Shown piece after piece: positions 31,882-40,943 of a DNA stretch of 40,943 nucleotides. The stretch comes from Cellulomonas fimi (GTDB lineage Bacteria > Actinomycetota > Actinomycetes > Actinomycetales > Cellulomonadaceae), in NCBI RefSeq assembly GCF_028527925.1, contig NZ_JAPESW010000032.1:1-40943 (forward strand), in the 5' to 3' direction. The number at the start of each line of letters is the position of its first letter. Position 1 is the stretch's first letter. Under the pieces are notes generated by a model, which saw only the letters and a list, made by a program, of their open reading frames with translations, did no database searches and was not told where the DNA came from. Both the position numbers and the translations under genes were made by a program.

Positions 31882-32765
31882 TCAGGCGAGCGCCGCGGCG
31901 GCCTCGTCCGCGGCGCGACGGGCGGCCGTCCGCAGCCGCTCGACGTCCGGTCCCGCGGCCAGGACGCCCCGCGAGGACGACGCGAGGACCTGCCGGCGGG
32001 CGGCGCCGAAGACGGCCGTGAGCTCGCGCGGTCCCGCGCCCTGCGCCCCGACGCCGGGGGCGAGGAGCGGGCCGTTGACCGCGGTCAGGTTCGTACCGGT
32101 CCGCGCGGCCGCGTCGCCGACGGTCGCGCCCACGACCAGGCCGATCGAGCCCATCGGCTGGACGCCGGCGTTGAGCGCCGCGGCGCGCGCCGCGATCGTC
32201 GCGGCGACCGTCGAGCCGTCCGCGGTGCGGGCGTGCTGCACCTCGGGGCCCTCCTTGTTCGACGTCAGGCACAGCACGAACAGGCCGCGGCCCGTCGCGA
32301 GCGCGGCGTCGACGGCCGGGTCGAGCGACCCGAAGCCCAGGTACGGCGAGACCGTGAGCGCGTCCCCGGCGAGCGGCGAGCCGTCCCGCAGGTACGCGTC
32401 GGCGTAGCCCTCCATGGTCGAGCCGATGTCGCCACGCTTGGCGTCGACCACGACGAGCGTGCCCGTGCGACGGCCCTCGGCGACGACGTCCTCGAGCACG
32501 GCGACGCCCGCCGAGCCGTGCCGCTCGAACAGCGCGGCCTGCGGCTTGACCGCCGCGACCCGGCCGCCGACCGCCGCCATGACGGTCGACGCGAAGGCGC
32601 GCAGGCCGTCGGCGTCGTCCGTCAGGCCCCAGTCGGCGAGCAGCGCCGGGTGCGGGTCGATGCCGACGCACAGCGGGCCGTGCGCGGCCATGGCGGCGGC
32701 GAGGCGCACGCCGAACGGCTCGCGCCCCACCTCCCCGTCGACCGCACCGGTGCCGGCCGGGGCCG

Positions 32766-32769
<4 letters not shown>
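31882..32769 (-). CDS. pyrF: Orotidine 5'-phosphate decarboxylase
   Basis: PyrF makes UMP from OMP, the last step of de novo pyrimidine synthesis. The 295-aa protein belongs to the longer actinobacterial/myxobacterial type, with [31 protein letters not shown], the catalytic [18 protein letters not shown], and late [18 protein letters not shown] and LAPGVGAQG. The GTG start overlaps the carB stop by 4 bases (GTGA). It is the last gene of the operon and is followed by a strong terminator. Confidence 0.96.
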
Positions 32770-36100
<3,331 letters not shown>

Positions 36101-36101
<1 letters not shown>

Positions 36102-37294
36102 CAGGCGGCACCCTTCGTGGTCGGGTCGTCGGTGCCGGTCATGAGCCCGACGAAGCGGTCGAACAGGTAGGCGGCGTCGTGGGGACCCGCCGCCGCCTCC
36201 GGGTGGTACTGGACGGAGAACGCGGGCAGGTCGAGCGCGCGCAGGCCCTCGACCACGTCGTCGTTGAGGTCGACGTGGCTCACCACGACCCGGCCGTAGC
36301 GGCCGCCGTCGTGCGGTGCGGTGGACTCACCGTCGAGCGGCGCGTCCACGGCGAACCCGTGGTTGTGCGCGGTGATCTCGACCTTGCCGGTCGCGCGGTC
36401 GATCACCGGCTGGTTCACGCCGCGGTGCCCGTACCCGAGCTTGTAGGTGCCGTAGCCGAGCGCGCGCCCGAGCAGCTGGTTGCCGTAGCAGATGCCGAAG
36501 AACGGGATCTTCCGGTCCAGCACGTCGCGCAGGAGCTCGACCTCGTGCGTCGCGGCCGACGGGTCGCCCGGGCCGTTCGAGAAGAACACGCCGTCGGGCT
36601 GCGTCGCGAGGACGTCGTCGATCGTCGAGGTCGCGGGCAGCACGTGCACGCGCACCCCGCGCTCGGCGAGCCGCTGCGGGGTCATGGCCTTGATGCCGAG
36701 GTCGACGGCCGCGACGGTGGCGACGGGCGTGTCGAGCGGCGTGCCGTCGGGGCCGAGGGCCTCGACGACGTAGGCCTCGTCGGTCGAGACCTCGCCCGCG
36801 AGGTCGGCGCCGGCCATCGCCGGGGCCGCGAGCACCTCGTCGAGCAGCTCGTCGACCGGACGGCGCTCGCCGTCGGGACCGACCAGCGCGCCGCCGGAGA
36901 ACACGCCGGCCCGCATGACGCCGCGCTCGCGCAGGTGCCGCGTGAGGGCACGGGTGTCGACGCCGCTGATGCCGACGACGCCCTGCGCGTCGAGCTCCTC
37001 GTCGAGCGTGCGGCGCGCGCGCCAGCTCGACGACCTCCGCGCGGGGTCGCGCACGACGTACCCGGCGACCCAGATGCGACCCGACTCGGGGTCCTCGTCG
37101 TTCACGCCGGTGTTGCCGATGTGCGGCGCCGTCATCACGACGATCTGGCGGTGGTACGACGGGTCGGTCAGGGTCTCCTGGTAGCCGGTCATGCCGGTGT
37201 TGAAGACGATCTCGCCGAGCGTCCGGCCGGTGGCGCCGTACGCCTGCCCGGCGAACGTCCGGCCGTCCTCGAGGACGAGCACTGCGTCGGTCAT
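36101..37294 (-). CDS. carA: Carbamoyl-phosphate synthase small subunit
   Basis: CarA is the glutamine amidotransferase subunit that supplies ammonia to CarB. The 397-aa chain has the N-terminal CPSase domain ([36 protein letters not shown]) and a C-terminal class I glutaminase. The nucleophile Cys is in [18 protein letters not shown] and the catalytic His-Glu pair in [14 protein letters not shown]. The Asn after Gly in GNQ replaces the His of the E. coli type and is common in actinobacteria. Its ATG overlaps the stop of the preceding gene (ATGA) and its stop overlaps carB. Confidence 0.97.
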
Positions 37295-37830
37295 GGTGTC
37301 TCCTCCTGCCCGGCGGGGGCGCCGGGCGTGTGGTCGATGAGGGCGGCGACGGCGTCGACCAGCGCGGGGCGGTCGGCGGCGTGCCGGGGGCGCAGGCCGG
37401 TGTCGAGGCCGCGCGGGTCGTCGGGGTCGGGCTGCCAGGTGAGGACGACGAGCCCGTCGCCGCCGACGACCTTGCCCGCGATGCCGGGCGCCGTGCCCGC
37501 CGCGCGCAGGGTGCCGGCCGGGACGAACACGTCGGCCGCTCCGGTGCGGGTGATCCGCACGCCCGCGTCGTGGACCGCCACGACGGCCGGGCTGCGGACG
37601 CCGAGGTCGTGCGCGACGATCCGGTCGAGCCAGTCGCCGGCCCGGGTCGAGGACACGTAGAGCGCCTCGACCGGACCGAACCGGGTCTCCCCCAGCTCGG
37701 CGGGCTCCGCGGGCAGCGACGGGACGACCGCCTCGGAACGTCGTCGTCGGGCGAGCCAGCCCGAGCGCATGCCCCACAGGGCGAGCAGCGCGAGCGCGAC
37801 GCACCCGGCGACGGCGAGCGCGGTGCGCAT
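37291..37830 (-). CDS. Membrane-anchored protein of the pyr operon (Rv1382-like)
   Basis: The 179-aa product has one N-terminal membrane segment ([17 protein letters not shown]), a basic stretch (RRRRSE), and then a beta-rich soluble domain with [20 protein letters not shown] and later [21 protein letters not shown]. The position between pyrC and carA and the topology match M. tuberculosis Rv1382, annotated only as a membrane or export protein. It overlaps pyrC and carA by 1 and 4 bases, so it is made with them. Its role is unknown; the conserved position suggests a link to pyrimidine synthesis. Confidence 0.85.
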   Translation of the reverse strand: MRTALAVAGCVALALLALWGMRSGWLARRRRSEAVVPSLPAEPAELGETRFGPVEALYVSSTRAGDWLDRIVAHDLGVRSPAVVAVHDAGVRITRTGAADVFVPAGTLRAAGTAPGIAGKVVGGDGLVVLTWQPDPDDPRGLDTGLRPRHAADRPALVDAVAALIDHTPGAPAGQEETP

Positions 37831-39142
37831 CAGCGGACCACCGCCGCGTCGCACGGCTCCCCGTCGAGGACGGTCGCGCGGCCGCGCAGGAACGTCGCGA
37901 CGACGCGTCCGGGCAGCTCGCGGCCGCGGAACGGCGAGTTGACCGCCTTGGTGGCCTGCTGCGCCGGGTCGACCGTGGTGCGCGCGGCCGGGTCCCACAG
38001 CACGAGGTTGGCGGGCTCGCCGACCGCGATCGGCCGGCCGTGGTCGGTCACGCGGCCGATCCGGGCGGGTGCCTCGGACAGCACGCGCGCGACGTCGGCC
38101 CAGGTCAGGCGGCCGGTGTCGACCATCGTCTGCTGGACGACGGACAGCGCGGTCTCGAGGCCGGTCATGCCGAACGCGGCGGCCGCCCACTCGCAGTCCT
38201 TGTCCTCGCGCGTGTGCGGCGCGTGGTCGGTCGCGACGATGTCGATCGTGCCGTCGGCGAGGCCCGCCCGGACCGCCTCGACGTCCTCGGCGGTGCGCAG
38301 CGGCGGGTTGACCTTGAACACCGGGTCGTAGCCGCGGGCCAGGTCGTCGGTGAGGACCAGGTGGTGGGGCGTGACCTCGGCGGTGACGTCGATGCCGCGC
38401 GACTTGGCCCACCGGACGATCTCGACCGACCCGGCCGTCGACAGGTGGCAGACGTGCAGGCGGGACCCGACGTGCTCGGCGAGCAGCACGTCACGCGCGA
38501 TGATCGCCTCCTCCGCGACGGACGGCCAGCCGGTCAGGCCCAGCTCGGCCGAGACGACGCCCTCGTTCATCTGCGCGTTCTCGGTGAGCCGGGGCTCCTG
38601 CGCGTGCTGCGCGACGACGCCGTCGAACGCCTTGACGTACTCGAGCGCGCGCCGCATGAGCACCGGGTCGTGCACGCACTTGCCGTCGTCGGAGAACACC
38701 CGCACCGCGGCCTCGGACTGCGCCATCGCGCCGAGCTCGGCGAGCTGCTCCCCCGCGAGCCCCACGGTGACCGCGCCGACGGGGTGCACGTCGACCCAGC
38801 CGGCCTCGCGGCCCAGCCGCCAGACCTGCTCGACGACGCCCGCGGTGTCCTGCGTGGGCGAGGTGTTGGCCATGGCGTGCACGGCGGTGAACCCGCCGAG
38901 GGCCGCGGCGCGCGTGCCGGTGCGGATCGTCTCGGCGTCCTCGCGGCCCGGCTCGCGCAGGTGCGTGTGCAGGTCGACGAGTCCGGGCAGCAGCACGAGG
39001 CCGGTGCCGTCGACCTCGACCGCGTCGTCACCGGCCTGCGCGCGGGCGTCCGCGCCGATCGCGGCGACCACGCCGTCCGCGAGGAGCACGTCGACGGGGT
39101 CCGCGCCCAGCGGGGCGACGGACGTCAGCAGGTACCGGGGGT

Positions 39143-39146
<4 letters not shown>
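37830..39146 (-). CDS. pyrC: Dihydroorotase
   Basis: PyrC cyclises carbamoyl-aspartate to dihydroorotate. The 438-aa protein is the class I amidohydrolase type with the zinc ligands in [14 protein letters not shown], the Asn-containing substrate loop [43 protein letters not shown] and the catalytic Asp in [19 protein letters not shown]. The N- and C-terminal strands form the usual small beta domain. The GTG start overlaps the pyrB stop by 4 bases (GTGA). Confidence 0.97.
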
Positions 39147-40757
<1,611 letters not shown>

Positions 40758-40772
40758 GCTGGTGGTGCTCGG

Positions 40773-40778
40773 ATCCTA
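40773..40778 (-). promoter_or_regulatory. -10 element of the pyr operon
   Basis: TAGGAT on the minus strand would start transcription near 40766, producing a leader of about 50 bases that contains the PyrR hairpin. No good -35 was found. Confidence 0.5.
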
Positions 40779-40810
40779 ACCCGCACCGTCCGTCGGGGCG
40801 GGGTGCTGTC

Positions 40811-40943
40811 TCATGCGCGCGGCGTGACGAGGCCCGCGCGGCGCGCCTCGCGCAGCTGGTACGCCTTGTGCGAGGCACGGGTGTCCGCGTCGGGGTCGTT
40901 GACCCAGACGGCGGGGAGCAGGGCCCGCAGGCCGCGCCGGCCC
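40811..40943 (-). CDS. 3' end of a gene, possibly a truncated ATP-grasp protein
   Basis: The last 43 or so codons run in from the right edge and end in TGA at 40811. The residues VWVNDPDADTRASHKAYQLR followed by EARRAGLVTPRA resemble the pre-ATP-grasp segment of RimK/MvdC-type ligases, where the protein normally continues for another 200 residues into the ATP-grasp domain. Here it stops. It may be a shortened remnant, or a different protein that ends this way. The gene reads in the same direction as the pyr operon, whose -10 lies about 33 bases beyond the stop. Confidence 0.45.
   Translation of the reverse strand, partial: GRRGLRALLPAVWVNDPDADTRASHKAYQLREARRAGLVTPRA

Overview
The window is very GC-rich bacterial DNA with many GTG starts and dense 4-base stop/start overlaps (ATGA, GTGA). 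It carries the actinobacterial markers RbpA, mycobacterial-type integration host factor (mIHF), PafB/PafC, a PriA without ATPase motifs, Mtr4/HelY helicase and TatA/TatC. Gene content and order fit an actinomycete of the Micrococcales, probably Cellulomonas or a close relative; that placement is inference from gene content only.

Layout. (1) 1-6.8 kb: an unknown acidic protein, an aldo/keto reductase, rbpA behind a SigR/SigH-like promoter, the lipoprotein/lipoglycan pair lnt-ppm, and a YtcJ-type amidohydrolase. (2) 6.9-15.8 kb: helY, dagK-like lipid kinase, tatC, tatA, a small membrane protein, pafC and pafB, then a divergent DUF3866 gene and a PH-like membrane protein. (3) 15.8-17 kb: hisG and hisE. 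(4) 17.3-21.8 kb: the riboflavin operon (ribD, ribE, ribBA, ribH and a PnuC-family transporter, probably PnuX) behind a clear FMN riboswitch. (5) 21.9-31.6 kb: a housekeeping series, rpe, rsmB, fmt, a HAD hydrolase, priA, metK, coaBC, rpoZ, gmk and mihF. (6) 31.8-40.8 kb: the pyrimidine operon pyrR-pyrB-pyrC-membrane protein-carA-carB-pyrF, with a PyrR-type leader hairpin and a strong terminator. (7) The right edge holds the last 44 codons of a gene that may be a shortened ATP-grasp protein. No tRNA, rRNA, IS element or CRISPR array was seen.

The most unusual point is in the riboflavin operon. ribE (riboflavin synthase) is broken: its first 75 codons, with their own Shine-Dalgarno and start codon and what looks like the last codons of ribD, lie on the opposite strand as a 267-bp inverted block (about 20257-20523). 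The other 117 codons stay on the operon strand. The left junction carries an extra 41-bp copy of ribBA sequence in inverted orientation. The minus strand stays open through the block, so ribD reads into the C-terminal half of ribE as a 570-residue ORF. Either the cell cannot make riboflavin and must import it, or this is an assembly error. Read mapping or a PCR across the region would decide.

A second pattern is regulatory. At least ten genes have a TANNNT -10 hexamer ending 6-8 bases before the start codon, as expected for leaderless mRNAs, and this was used to choose several starts. Genes with real leaders (rbpA, tatA, mihF, rpoZ, pyrR, ribD) stand out and include those with recognisable leader regulation.
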